In this document: positions 15,601 through 24,633 of the stretch, one piece after another
How the letters are laid out: each line of letters starts with the position of its first letter
How positions within the stretch are numbered: position 1 is the stretch's first letter
Assembly (NCBI RefSeq): GCF_039540575.1
Contig: NZ_BAABFC010000010.1
Location: forward strand, 124,001 to 188,000
Source: Pseudaeromonas paramecii
GTDB lineage: Bacteria > Pseudomonadota > Gammaproteobacteria > Enterobacterales > Aeromonadaceae
Reading direction: 5' to 3'
Length of the DNA stretch: 64,000 bases
Translations under genes and position numbers: made by a program
Notes under the pieces: generated by a model
Told to the model about the DNA's origin: nothing
The model's database searches: none
What the model saw: the letters and a program-made list of their open reading frames with translations, nothing else

Positions 15601-17796
15601 ATGACAACTTTGATCGAACAGTTGGCCAGTGCGAAGGGTATTGCCAACGAATATGTAGATGCCTGGGGCAATCCAGCCCAGGTCACTTTGGACAGCAAGG
15701 CGGCCATGCTGGGCGCCATGGGCTATCGGGTTGATGACGAGGTGGCTCTGGCTGTCCAGTTGCAGGCCGAGCAAGCGGCTCACTGGCAACAACCTGTAGA
15801 CCCGGTTTGTGTCATTCGCAGCCATGAGGTTTTGAGCGTAGAGATTCGTCTCCCCATCGAGCAGGTTAATGACGAGTTCACCTGGGTCGTCAAGACCGAA
15901 GAGGGCGTCGAGTTCAAGGGCAGCCTGGTTCCGGTAAACGGCGAGATGGTGGGCGTGGCGCACCTGGACGAGAAGGAGTATCAGGCTTATCGCGTCAAGC
16001 TGGATGCCGAGTTCCCTTTGGGCTATCACGAGCTGGTGCTGAAGAAGAAAGGCGCTCGTACCGTTGCTGGCCAGATGCGTGTCATCGTGGCTCCGCAAGC
16101 CTGCTTCAAACCCTCGGCCATCGCGAATGGTCAGAAGATCTGGGGGCCTAGCGTTCAACTCTATTGTGTTCGCAGTCGTCGTAACTGGGGTGTGGGTGAT
16201 TTCAGCGATCTGGGTCTGCTGGTGGAGAAGATTGCCCAATGGGGTGGCCACTTTGTTGGTCTGAACCCGATCCACGCCCTGTATCCGGCCAACCCAGAAA
16301 GTGCGAGTCCCTATAGCCCCTCATCCCGTCGTTGGCTGAACGTCATCTACATTGATGTGGAAGCTACTCCCGAATTTGCGCAGAACGAGGCAGTGCGTGC
16401 CGAGGTGGCCTCTGCTGGCTTCCAGGCCAAGTTGCAGGAGCTGCGTGCCAAAGAGTGGGTGGACTATACCGGTGTCACCCAGCTGAAGCTGGAAGTGCTG
16501 CGTAAGCTGTTTGATGGCGCCAAACTGGCCAAGAACACCAACCGGGGCAAGGCCTTTGCCGCCTTTGTCGACAAGGGTGGCGACAGCCTCAAGCAGCAGG
16601 CCATCTACGATGCGCTGCAAGCCTACCTGTATGGTCAAGGGCAAAACGCCTGGGGTTGGCCCGCCTGGCCGGAAGAGTACCGCGAGTATCACAAGCCGGC
16701 CGTGGCTAATTGGGCGGCCGAGCATGATGCAGATGTGCGCTTCTACATGTATCTGCAGTTCCTGGCGGACGAGCAACTGGCCGTTGCCGATCAGCGCGCC
16801 AAGAATGCCGGTATGGTCATGGGCATTTATCGCGATCTGGCGGTGGGGGTGTCCGAGGGCTCTACCGAGATTTGGGCCAACAGCGAGCTGTATTGTCCCA
16901 AGGCCAGTGTCGGGGCGCCGCCGGATGTGTTGGGTCCGCTGGGGCAAAACTGGGGTCTGCCGCCGATGGATCCCAACAAGCTGTTGCAAGCCCAGTATCA
17001 GCCCATGATCGATCTGTTCCGCTCCAACATGCGTTCCTGTGGTTCCTTGCGGATCGACCACGCCATGGCGTTGTTGCGCCTGTGGTGGGTTCCGCCAGGA
17101 GCCTCTGCCGCCAAGGGTGCCTACATCTACTACAACGTGAATGACCTGCTGGGCATTCTGGCGTTGGAATCCGTGCGTAACCAGTGTCTCATCATAGGTG
17201 AAGACCTGGGGACTGTGCCGGATGGCATGGATGTACTGCTCAAGGAGAACGGTGTGCACTCATACCGTATCTTCTTCTTCGAGCGCTCCAAGACCGACGG
17301 TGGCTTCATCTCCCCGGCTCACTACCCCGAGCAGGCCATGGCGGCACTGACCACCCATGACATGCCAACCCTCAAGGGCTTCTGGCATTGTGATGATCTG
17401 ACCCTGGGTCGGGAGCTGGGTCTGTATCCGGATGAACAGGTACTGCAAGGTTTGTTTGGTGACCGGCATGCCGCCAAGCAACGCATTCTGGACAGCCTGC
17501 ATGGTCACGGGGTGATCCCGGGTTCTGTGGGGCATAATGTGGATTGGGTTGGCATGAATACCGAGTTGAATCACGGCATGCAGATTCATATGTGCCTTGG
17601 TAACTGTGCCCTGTTCAGCACCCAGTTGGAAGACTGGTTGGAGATGGACAAGCCGGTGAACGTACCGGGTACCACCACAGAGTACCCCAACTGGCGGCGC
17701 AAGCTGACTCGGGATCTGGAGGATATCTTCAGCGACCCGGCGCTGGCTCACCTGGCCCATCGGATGAGTGAAGCCCGTAACAAAGCCAGTCAGTGA
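15601..17796 (+). CDS. malQ: 4-alpha-glucanotransferase (amylomaltase) MalQ
   Basis: MalQ transfers maltodextrin segments between glucan chains in the cytoplasm. The 731-residue GH77 protein is slightly longer than E. coli MalQ (694). Residues that match the family catalytic triad are the nucleophile Asp in LRIDHAMALL, Glu in GEDLGTVPDGM and Asp in THDMPTLKG; QLYCVRSRRNWGVGDF and YCPKASVGAPPD are also family signatures. The ribosome-binding site is weak (GCGGGAACG). It is the first gene of malQ-glgB-glgX, so the cluster handles linear maltodextrin and glycogen branches. Confidence 0.95.
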   Translation: MTTLIEQLASAKGIANEYVDAWGNPAQVTLDSKAAMLGAMGYRVDDEVALAVQLQAEQAAHWQQPVDPVCVIRSHEVLSVEIRLPIEQVNDEFTWVVKTEEGVEFKGSLVPVNGEMVGVAHLDEKEYQAYRVKLDAEFPLGYHELVLKKKGARTVAGQMRVIVAPQACFKPSAIANGQKIWGPSVQLYCVRSRRNWGVGDFSDLGLLVEKIAQWGGHFVGLNPIHALYPANPESASPYSPSSRRWLNVIYIDVEATPEFAQNEAVRAEVASAGFQAKLQELRAKEWVDYTGVTQLKLEVLRKLFDGAKLAKNTNRGKAFAAFVDKGGDSLKQQAIYDALQAYLYGQGQNAWGWPAWPEEYREYHKPAVANWAAEHDADVRFYMYLQFLADEQLAVADQRAKNAGMVMGIYRDLAVGVSEGSTEIWANSELYCPKASVGAPPDVLGPLGQNWGLPPMDPNKLLQAQYQPMIDLFRSNMRSCGSLRIDHAMALLRLWWVPPGASAAKGAYIYYNVNDLLGILALESVRNQCLIIGEDLGTVPDGMDVLLKENGVHSYRIFFFERSKTDGGFISPAHYPEQAMAALTTHDMPTLKGFWHCDDLTLGRELGLYPDEQVLQGLFGDRHAAKQRILDSLHGHGVIPGSVGHNVDWVGMNTELNHGMQIHMCLGNCALFSTQLEDWLEMDKPVNVPGTTTEYPNWRRKLTRDLEDIFSDPALAHLAHRMSEARNKASQ

Positions 17797-17880
17797 TTTG
17801 TGTTATTGATAATAAATAACTAACCACGAGACCGGCCTGGCGTGAGTCGGGCCGGTCTCGGCTTTTACAAGGGTAATGGC

Positions 17881-20061
17881 ATGCTTGTTAAAGAATTGAC
17901 CAAGGCCAGTTGTGGACGGCCATTTGAGCATCTGGGATGGGTGGCGGGTGCCACAGGCGAATTGCTGTTGCGGGTCTGGTTGCCGGATGCGGTGGCCGTA
18001 GAGGTACAGCCCTTCGACTCCGCCATGGCTTCTGTGCCCATGACCTGTGTCGATAAGGCTGGCCTGTTTGAGGCGAGCTTTTCGCAGCAGAGCTCGGCAT
18101 TTCACTATCGCCTGGCGGTGCAGTACGCCAAGGCTGAACAGACGCTGATAGACCCTTATCAGTTCCGTGATGAGGCCTATGCGGGCCTGGCGGAGATGAC
18201 CCATCAGGCTGCCAATCTTTATCGCACCCTGGGCGCGCAATTGGTGGAGTTACAGGTCGATGGCGTGATGGTGAGCGGCGTGCGTTTTGCCGTCTATGCC
18301 CCCAGTGCCAAGGCCGTCAGCCTGATCGGTGATTTTAACCATTGGGATGGTCGGCGCCATCCGATGCAGCGCAGTCTGTGTGGTCACTGGGTGCTGTTTG
18401 TGCCGGGCTTGCAGGCTGGGGACAAATACAAATATGAGCTCAAGGATCCGTTGGGCAACACCTTGCCTCACAAAGCGGATCCGGTGGGCTTCTATGCCGA
18501 TCAGTACCCCTCCTTTGCCTCCGTGGTGTTCGATCATGGTCAGTACCAGTGGCAGGATGCGGCCTGGCAGGCCAGCCAGCTCAATGACAAGCTGGAGCAA
18601 CCCATCTCCATCTATGAGCTGCATTTTGGCTCCTGGAAGCGGCACGATGACGGTACGCACTTGAGCTACCGCGAGATGGCCGAGAGCCTGATCCCCTACA
18701 TCAAGGACATGGGCTACACCCATATCGAGCTGATGCCGGTCTCCGAGCATCCCTTCTCCGGTTCCTGGGGTTACCAGCCGGTGGGCATGTTTGCCGCCAC
18801 CAGCCGCTTCGGCTCGCCGGATGACTTCAAGTATTTCGTCGATCAGTGCCACCTGGCGGGGATAGGCGTGATCCTGGACTGGGTGCCGGCGCACTTCCCG
18901 TCCGACTCCCATGGTCTGGCCCGTTTCGACGGTACGCCCTTGTACGAGTACGAGGATCCGCGCCGCGGCTGGCATCCGGATTGGAATTCCTACATCTACG
19001 ACTTTGGCCGGGACAACGTGCGCCAGTTCCTGGTGGCCAGTGCCCTGTACTGGCTGGATCACTTCCACATTGATGGCCTGCGGGTGGATGCGGTGGCCTC
19101 CATGCTCTATTGGGATTACTCCCGTGAGGATGGCGAGTGGGTGCCGAACATCTACGGCGGCAATCACAACCTGGAAGCCATCAGCCTGCTGCGCTGGTTC
19201 AACGAGGAGGTGTACAAGCACTATCCCCACGCCATGACCATTGCCGAAGAGTCCACCGCCTTTGCCGGGGTCTCCCGGCCCACCTTCACCGGCGGCCTGG
19301 GGTTTGGTTTCAAGTGGAACATGGGCTGGATGCATGACACCCTCCAGTACATGAAAGAGGATCCCATCCACCGCAAGTACCATCACAACGAGATGACCTT
19401 CTCCATGGTGTATCACTATGACGAGAACTTCATTCTCTCCCTGTCCCACGACGAGGTGGTACACGGCAAGCATTCCATGCTGTACAAGATGCCGGGGGAC
19501 GAGTGGCAGCAGGCGGCCAACTTGCGGGCCTACATGGGCTTCATGTACGCCCATCCCGGCAAGAAGCTCAACTTCATGGGCACCGAGTTTGCCCAGTCCT
19601 CCGAATGGAATCACGACGCCCAACTGAACTGGTGGCTGCTGGAGTTTGGCAAGCATGCCGGCCAGCGCGCCCTGATCCGGGACCTGAACCATCTCTATCG
19701 CCAGGAGCCGGCCTTGTATGAGGCGGACTATCAGCGAGGCGGCTTCACCTGGCTGGATCATGGCGACAGTGCCAACAGCATCTTCCCCATGTTGCGTCGC
19801 AACAAGGCGGGAGATGAGTTCATGCTGGTGGTGTGCAACATGACGCCGGTACCGCGGACGGATTACCGGCTGGGGGTCCCCCAAACCGGCCAGTACCAAG
19901 TGGTGCTCAACACCGACAGCGAGTACTACTGGGGCAGCAATGTGGACCTGGGAGGCCTGCAATTTACGGCTCAGGAAGACGCCATGCATGGACAACCCTG
20001 CAGCATAGTGCTTAATCTACCACCGTTGGCCACAGTGTTTATCAAACGGATTGGGGATTGA
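17881..20061 (+). CDS. glgB: 1,4-alpha-glucan branching enzyme GlgB
   Basis: GlgB cuts alpha-1,4 chains and rejoins them as alpha-1,6 branches in glycogen. The 726-residue product has two N-terminal beta modules (the second with VSLIGDFNHWDGRRHPM), a GH13 barrel with GYTHIELMPVSEHPF, LDWVPAHFP, the nucleophile Asp in GLRVDAVASMLYWDYS, the acid/base Glu in AEESTAF, and LSHDEVVHGK, then a C-terminal beta domain. I start at ATG 17881, with AAGGG eight bases ahead; a longer frame from 17842 has no ribosome site. Length equals E. coli GlgB (728). It lies 84 bases after malQ and three bases before glgX. Confidence 0.97.
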   Translation: MLVKELTKASCGRPFEHLGWVAGATGELLLRVWLPDAVAVEVQPFDSAMASVPMTCVDKAGLFEASFSQQSSAFHYRLAVQYAKAEQTLIDPYQFRDEAYAGLAEMTHQAANLYRTLGAQLVELQVDGVMVSGVRFAVYAPSAKAVSLIGDFNHWDGRRHPMQRSLCGHWVLFVPGLQAGDKYKYELKDPLGNTLPHKADPVGFYADQYPSFASVVFDHGQYQWQDAAWQASQLNDKLEQPISIYELHFGSWKRHDDGTHLSYREMAESLIPYIKDMGYTHIELMPVSEHPFSGSWGYQPVGMFAATSRFGSPDDFKYFVDQCHLAGIGVILDWVPAHFPSDSHGLARFDGTPLYEYEDPRRGWHPDWNSYIYDFGRDNVRQFLVASALYWLDHFHIDGLRVDAVASMLYWDYSREDGEWVPNIYGGNHNLEAISLLRWFNEEVYKHYPHAMTIAEESTAFAGVSRPTFTGGLGFGFKWNMGWMHDTLQYMKEDPIHRKYHHNEMTFSMVYHYDENFILSLSHDEVVHGKHSMLYKMPGDEWQQAANLRAYMGFMYAHPGKKLNFMGTEFAQSSEWNHDAQLNWWLLEFGKHAGQRALIRDLNHLYRQEPALYEADYQRGGFTWLDHGDSANSIFPMLRRNKAGDEFMLVVCNMTPVPRTDYRLGVPQTGQYQVVLNTDSEYYWGSNVDLGGLQFTAQEDAMHGQPCSIVLNLPPLATVFIKRIGD

Positions 20062-20064
20062 TGC

Positions 20065-22167
20065 ATGAACGAACCGTTCACGCTGAAACCAGGATCTGAG
20101 GCCCCACTAGGGGCCTCTCTTGATCCTAAGGGATGCAATTTCGCCGTCTGGGCGCCGGAGGCGTCGGCCGTGATCCTCTGCCTGTTCGATCAGGCAGAGC
20201 AGGAGCTGGCACGCTTCAGTCTCAAGGAGCGCAAGGGACCCTATTGGTTTGGCTATGTGGAAGGAGTCAAGGCGGGACAGGCTTATGGCTATCGCGTCAA
20301 GGGGCCGACGGCGGCACTGCCCGGTGGCCTGTTTGACGAGCACAAGCTGTTGCTGGATCCTTACGCCAAGGCCCTTTCTCGCCCCCTCGTCTGGGATGCC
20401 AAGGCCTATGAGGGGGACAGCGCCGCCATGATGAGCAAATCACTGGTGGTGGATGACGCCGCCTTCGACTGGCAGGGCAGCGCAAAACCCAGACACAGCG
20501 ATTGTCAAACCATCCTCTATGAGGCCCACGTCAAGGGCTTTACCCAACTGCATCCCGAGGTGCCGGAGGCCTGGCGCGGCAAGTACCTGGGATTCTGTCA
20601 TCCTGCGGTGATCCGGCATCTGCAAAAGCTGGGGATCACCACGGTGCAGTTGATGCCGGTGGCCAGCTTCATGAGCGAACCGCGGCTTAAGGATCTTGGG
20701 CTGACCAATTACTGGGGCTATAACCCCGTCTGCTTCATGGCGCCGGATCCCCGTTACGCCGTGATGGATGGGGTGCAGGAGTTCAAGACTCTGGTGCGCG
20801 AGCTGCACAAGGCCGGCATCGAGGTGATCCTGGATGTGGTGTACAACCACACCGCCGAAGGCGGATTTGGCGGACCGCTGCTCTGCTACAAGGGGTTCGA
20901 CAATCGCAACTACTACATGTTCGAAAGTGGTGCCCATGGCCCGGATTACGAACGCCACGTCAATGTCACCGGTTGTGGCAACAGCTTCAATGTGGATCAT
21001 CCCAACGTCCTGCGGCTGGTGATGGACAGCCTGCGCTATTGGGTTGAGCTGATGCAGGTGGATGGCTTTCGCTTCGATCTGGCGGTGACGGTGGCGCGGG
21101 AAGGCAACGAATTTGACCCCTGGGGCGCCTTCTTCAAGGCCGTGCTGCAAGACCCTGTGCTGAGCCAGGTCAAGCTGGTGGCCGAACCCTGGGACATAGG
21201 CCCGTTCGGTTATCGCCTTGGCCAGTTTCCCAGCAGCTGGAAGGAGACCAACGACCGCTACCGGGATACGGTGCGCTCCTTCTGGCGGGGCGATACCGGC
21301 CGCATGGCTGACTTTGCCACCCGGCTGCTGGGCTCGCGGGATATTTTTCCCAAGTCCTATCGGGCCATCCACTCCAGTGTGAATTTCATTACCTATCATG
21401 ACGGCTTTACCCTGGAGGATCTGGTTGCCTACAACCAGCGGCACAATCATGCCAATGCCGAAGACAACCGGGATGGCCATGGGCATAACCTCTCGGCCAA
21501 CTACGGGATTGAGGGGCCCACGGCGGATCGGCGGATCAGCCACATGCGCCAGCAGCAAAAACGTAATCTGCTGGCCACCTTGCTGCTCTCCCAAGGTACC
21601 CCCCATCTGCTGGCGGGGGATGAACTGGGCCGCACCCAGATGGGCAACAACAACGCCTACTGTCAGGACAACCGCATCAGCTGGCTCAGCTGGGAGTTGC
21701 GGGAGGAAGACGAGCGGCTGATGGAATTTGTCCGTCAGATGATTGCCTTGCGGCGGAGTTCGTCGGTTTTCTCTGGTCTCAAGCTGATAGACGACCACTA
21801 TTTCGGACTGCAGACCGAATCACACCATGTAGACTGGTACCACCCTGACGGTCGTTTGCTCACGGATGCGGACTGGAACACGCCCATCTCCCAAGTGTTT
21901 GTCATGGATATTGGCGATCTGAAGGGGGATGGCGAGCGCTGGGTGGCGCTGTTTAATGCCAGCGGTTACGACATTCACTTCCGCCTGCCGCCGCCCTGGG
22001 ATGGCATGCAGTGGGAGCAGGTGGTGGATACGGCGGCCAGCGACGGTCTGCCCTTCCTGCCGGATGACATTTTGCGGCAGGTGGCACTGGGGCGGGCGCA
22101 CTCCATCAAGTTGTTGCGTCAGGCGAGGGTGGCCGTGTCCACTGGAACGGCGACAAGTCCACAGTAA
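20065..22167 (+). CDS. glgX: Glycogen debranching enzyme GlgX
   Basis: GlgX removes short alpha-1,6 branches from phosphorylase-trimmed glycogen. The 700-residue GH13 protein begins with an isoamylase-type CBM48 domain (CNFAVWAPEASAVILCLFD) and has VYNHTAEGG, GFRFDLAVTV (nucleophile Asp), LVAEPWDIG (acid/base Glu) and TYHDGFTLEDLVAYN. The ATG follows the glgB stop by three bases, so the pair are translationally linked. The biosynthetic glgC and glgA and the phosphorylase glgP are not next to it, so this cluster is a partial glycogen set. Confidence 0.96.
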   Translation: MNEPFTLKPGSEAPLGASLDPKGCNFAVWAPEASAVILCLFDQAEQELARFSLKERKGPYWFGYVEGVKAGQAYGYRVKGPTAALPGGLFDEHKLLLDPYAKALSRPLVWDAKAYEGDSAAMMSKSLVVDDAAFDWQGSAKPRHSDCQTILYEAHVKGFTQLHPEVPEAWRGKYLGFCHPAVIRHLQKLGITTVQLMPVASFMSEPRLKDLGLTNYWGYNPVCFMAPDPRYAVMDGVQEFKTLVRELHKAGIEVILDVVYNHTAEGGFGGPLLCYKGFDNRNYYMFESGAHGPDYERHVNVTGCGNSFNVDHPNVLRLVMDSLRYWVELMQVDGFRFDLAVTVAREGNEFDPWGAFFKAVLQDPVLSQVKLVAEPWDIGPFGYRLGQFPSSWKETNDRYRDTVRSFWRGDTGRMADFATRLLGSRDIFPKSYRAIHSSVNFITYHDGFTLEDLVAYNQRHNHANAEDNRDGHGHNLSANYGIEGPTADRRISHMRQQQKRNLLATLLLSQGTPHLLAGDELGRTQMGNNNAYCQDNRISWLSWELREEDERLMEFVRQMIALRRSSSVFSGLKLIDDHYFGLQTESHHVDWYHPDGRLLTDADWNTPISQVFVMDIGDLKGDGERWVALFNASGYDIHFRLPPPWDGMQWEQVVDTAASDGLPFLPDDILRQVALGRAHSIKLLRQARVAVSTGTATSPQ

Positions 22168-22231
22168 CTGCGGGTTTTATTTTGCGCCGACTTTCATTAG
22201 GCTTGTTACATATGTGTTACAAGGAGCCAGA

Positions 22232-22636
22232 ATGAAAGAGCAGTCGAAGGCAGCATGGCAGGCGCAGCTGACGCCGGAGCAGTACCATGTTTGCTGGGAA
22301 AAGGGTACCGAGCGCCCGTTTAGTGGGGCTCTGCTGCACAACCGTGCCATGGGCATCTATCACTGTGCCTGTTGTGATGCCGCCTTGTTTGACTCGGATG
22401 CCAAGTTCGATGCCGGCTGTGGCTGGCCTAGCTTCGATAAGGAGCGGCCGGGAGCCCTGGTCCGGCATCTGGATCGCTCCCACGGCATGGTGCGTACCGA
22501 GATCTGCTGTGCCCAGTGCGGTGCCCATCTCGGCCATGTGTTTGATGATGGCCCCACCCTGACGGGGTTGAGGTATTGCGTCAACAGTGTGGCCATGAGC
22601 TTTGAGGCACAGAGCCTGGAGTCCACCCAGCCATGA
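22232..22636 (+). CDS. msrB: Peptide-methionine (R)-S-oxide reductase MsrB
   Basis: MsrB reduces the R-sulfoxide of methionine in oxidised proteins. The 134-residue product has two zinc CxxC pairs (CACCDAALFD and CCAQCGAHLGHVFDDGP), the family motif GCGWPSF, and the catalytic Cys in RYCVNSVAMSF. The start ATG 22232 has AAGGAG at 22221-22226. In E. coli msrB is divergent from gapA directly; here malQ-glgB-glgX lies between. A terminator follows. Confidence 0.96.
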   Translation: MKEQSKAAWQAQLTPEQYHVCWEKGTERPFSGALLHNRAMGIYHCACCDAALFDSDAKFDAGCGWPSFDKERPGALVRHLDRSHGMVRTEICCAQCGAHLGHVFDDGPTLTGLRYCVNSVAMSFEAQSLESTQP

Positions 22637-22682
22637 TGGCGATGTTAGCGTGACGGGAGGGGCAAGGCCTCTCTGGCGAAAG

Positions 22683-22714
22683 AAAACGGCTCCTACTAAA
22701 GGAGCCGTTTTTAT
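22683..22714. terminator. Bidirectional intrinsic terminator between msrB and the DUF2989 gene
   Basis: The stem AACGGCTCC / GGAGCCGTT with a seven-base loop is followed by T on the plus strand. In the other direction it also ends in a T-rich run, so it serves both convergent genes. Confidence 0.9.
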
Positions 22715-22731
22715 CTGCCGATGACACCACT

Positions 22732-23517
22732 TCAGCGGCTGGGCTGATATTTGCCCTCATGCAGCTGCTCCACGATCTGTTCGGCCTGCTTCTCCAACGC
22801 CTCTTTTTGTTGCTCGGTGAGTTGGATGTAGGGGCTCTTACCACCGCCCTTGTTGCCCTGTAGCTGATTGGTAACCAGGGCCCACAGATAGGCCTGAGGA
22901 TAGGCCTGTTGTTTCATGTACAGGCTGGTGAGGGCGGTGGGGATCATGATATCCACCTCTTCCTCCGCCTGGTACAGACTCAGCGCATGGTGGAGTATCT
23001 GGATGGACTTGGTGGTGTCGATGGTTCGGTAGTGATTGGCCAGCGCCAGTTGCAGCTCTGGCTCCTCTAGCTGGGGGCTACCTTGACGTTTCAGGAAGGC
23101 CTCCTTGGCTTCCTGGCTGCCATTGTTGGTCCAATGCCACAACAGCAGATGAGGCTCGTGACTGTTGCGGGTTTGGACATCCAAGGACTCCAGCTGCCGG
23201 CGAGCAGCCACCATGCCTTCCACCCGATTGTTCTTGCGCTCCTTGCGCTCGGAATACTCGATGAGCGTTGTTTTCTCGATGCACACCAGATAGGTTTCGA
23301 GGGACTTCATCAGATGATAAAGGCCAATATCCGAGTTATCTTGCAGATGGTAGTAGCGATTGCGAATCACGTTACTGCGTTCCAGGCGGCAATAGCCATC
23401 ATCATTAAGATCGGCACATAGCTCCGGATTCTTCTCGCAGATGCTGGCTATTCTGTCCTCATTGCAGCCGCCCAGCAGACCGACCATACAGCCCATGGCT
23501 ATCCATATCTGTCGCAA
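22732..23517 (-). CDS. DUF2989-type lipoprotein of unknown function
   Basis: The 261-residue product begins with a lipoprotein signal (MRQIWIAMGCMVGLLGGC, lipid Cys18). The mature part has several conserved-looking Cys residues near the N-terminus (ICEKNPELCADLNDDGYC), then a helical region that reads like tetratricopeptide-type repeats (LQLALANHYRTIDTTKSIQILHHALSLY, ALTSLYMKQQAYPQAYLWAL). The C-terminus is Gln/Glu-rich. I believe it belongs to DUF2989, seen in Vibrionaceae and Aeromonadaceae, but this is recall only. It lies 85 bases downstream of ansA on the same strand. Confidence 0.7.
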   Translation of the reverse strand: MRQIWIAMGCMVGLLGGCNEDRIASICEKNPELCADLNDDGYCRLERSNVIRNRYYHLQDNSDIGLYHLMKSLETYLVCIEKTTLIEYSERKERKNNRVEGMVAARRQLESLDVQTRNSHEPHLLLWHWTNNGSQEAKEAFLKRQGSPQLEEPELQLALANHYRTIDTTKSIQILHHALSLYQAEEEVDIMIPTALTSLYMKQQAYPQAYLWALVTNQLQGNKGGGKSPYIQLTEQQKEALEKQAEQIVEQLHEGKYQPSR

Positions 23518-23602
23518 ACTTCTCTCTCCTGCCGAATTGTGTCGTCGTGTTTAGTATTGCCGCTTGCGGGACGCTTCACCATGCGTCAGGGCAAAACCCG
23601 GA

Positions 23603-24616
23603 TTAAAGGGTCAATTCGCCGCGCAAATCTTGCTGCATGGCCGCCCGGATCTGGGCCGGGCTCAAGGGCTGGCTCAGCAGGAAATGCAGCTTGGCCAGGG
23701 CGGCCTCCAGGGTCATGTCAAACCCCGAAATGACGCCGGCTTCGGCCAGGGCGTTGCCGGTGGCATAGCCTTCCATGTTGACCCGTCCCCGCAGGCACTG
23801 GCTCAGGTTGATGATGATGACTCCGCGACTGGCCGCGTCTTTGAGCAGTTGCAGCATGGCCGGCTGCTGGGGGGCATTGCCCACTCCGAAGGTGAGCAGG
23901 ATCAGGGCCTTGACCGGCTGCTGCAGCACGTTGGCGATCACCTGGGCCGAGATGCCGGGGTACAGGGTGATGACGCCTATGGGCTGCGGCTCGATGGGAT
24001 GCAGGATCAGGGGCCTGCCGTGAGGCTCCCCAGGTTTACCCGCCACCAGTTGGATATGAATACCGGCGGTGAGCAGCGGAGGATAGTCCGGCGAGTCGAA
24101 GGCCTGGAAACCATCGGCGTGCACCTTGGTGCTGCGGTTACCGCGAAACAGCTGGTTGTTGAAGAACAGGCTCACCTCATGGATGGGGTGATGGGCCGCC
24201 AGGTAGAGGGCGTTGAGCAGGTTCTGCTGACCGTCGGATCTCAGCTGGGCCAGGGGGATCTGGGAGCCTGTGATGATCACCGGCTTGCTCAAGTCCTCCA
24301 GCATGAAGGAGAGGGCCGAGGCGGTGTAGGACATGGTGTCCGTGCCGTGCAGCACCACGAAGCCATCGTAGTCGTCATAGTGATCCCGGATGTCTTCGGC
24401 GATCCGCTGCCAGTCCGCCGGCGTCATGTCCGAGGAGTCGATGAGTGGCTGGTATTCGTGAATATGGTAAGCCGGCATCTCCGGGCGGTGAAATTCCGGC
24501 ATCCGTGCCAGACAATCTTCCATGAACCCGGGCTGGGGGATGTAGCCATGATCTGAGTGCTGCATCCCTATGGTGCCGCCGGTGTAGGCAATGTAAATCT
24601 GCTTCTTGTTGGTCAT
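23603..24616 (-). CDS. ansA: Type I (cytoplasmic) L-asparaginase AnsA
   Basis: AnsA hydrolyses asparagine to aspartate and ammonia in the cytoplasm. The 337-residue product has no signal peptide and shows both catalytic threonine motifs: YTGGTIGMQ near the N-terminus and DGFVVLHGTDTMSYTASALSFML near residue 90. Length equals E. coli AnsA (338). It is 17 bases downstream of sppA, as in the E. coli order sppA-ansA. Confidence 0.97.
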   Translation of the reverse strand: MTNKKQIYIAYTGGTIGMQHSDHGYIPQPGFMEDCLARMPEFHRPEMPAYHIHEYQPLIDSSDMTPADWQRIAEDIRDHYDDYDGFVVLHGTDTMSYTASALSFMLEDLSKPVIITGSQIPLAQLRSDGQQNLLNALYLAAHHPIHEVSLFFNNQLFRGNRSTKVHADGFQAFDSPDYPPLLTAGIHIQLVAGKPGEPHGRPLILHPIEPQPIGVITLYPGISAQVIANVLQQPVKALILLTFGVGNAPQQPAMLQLLKDAASRGVIIINLSQCLRGRVNMEGYATGNALAEAGVISGFDMTLEAALAKLHFLLSQPLSPAQIRAAMQQDLRGELTL

Positions 24617-24633
24617 GGTTATCTATTGGTCTG

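Noticed and set aside
17842..17880. A longer start for glgB
   Set aside because: The 13 extra codons overlap the leader, lack a ribosome site, and extend the protein beyond the family start.
18250..21798. Long minus-strand frames opposite glgB and glgX (581 and 452 codons)
   Set aside because: Same antisense-shadow composition, and the plus-strand enzymes are complete with all catalytic motifs.
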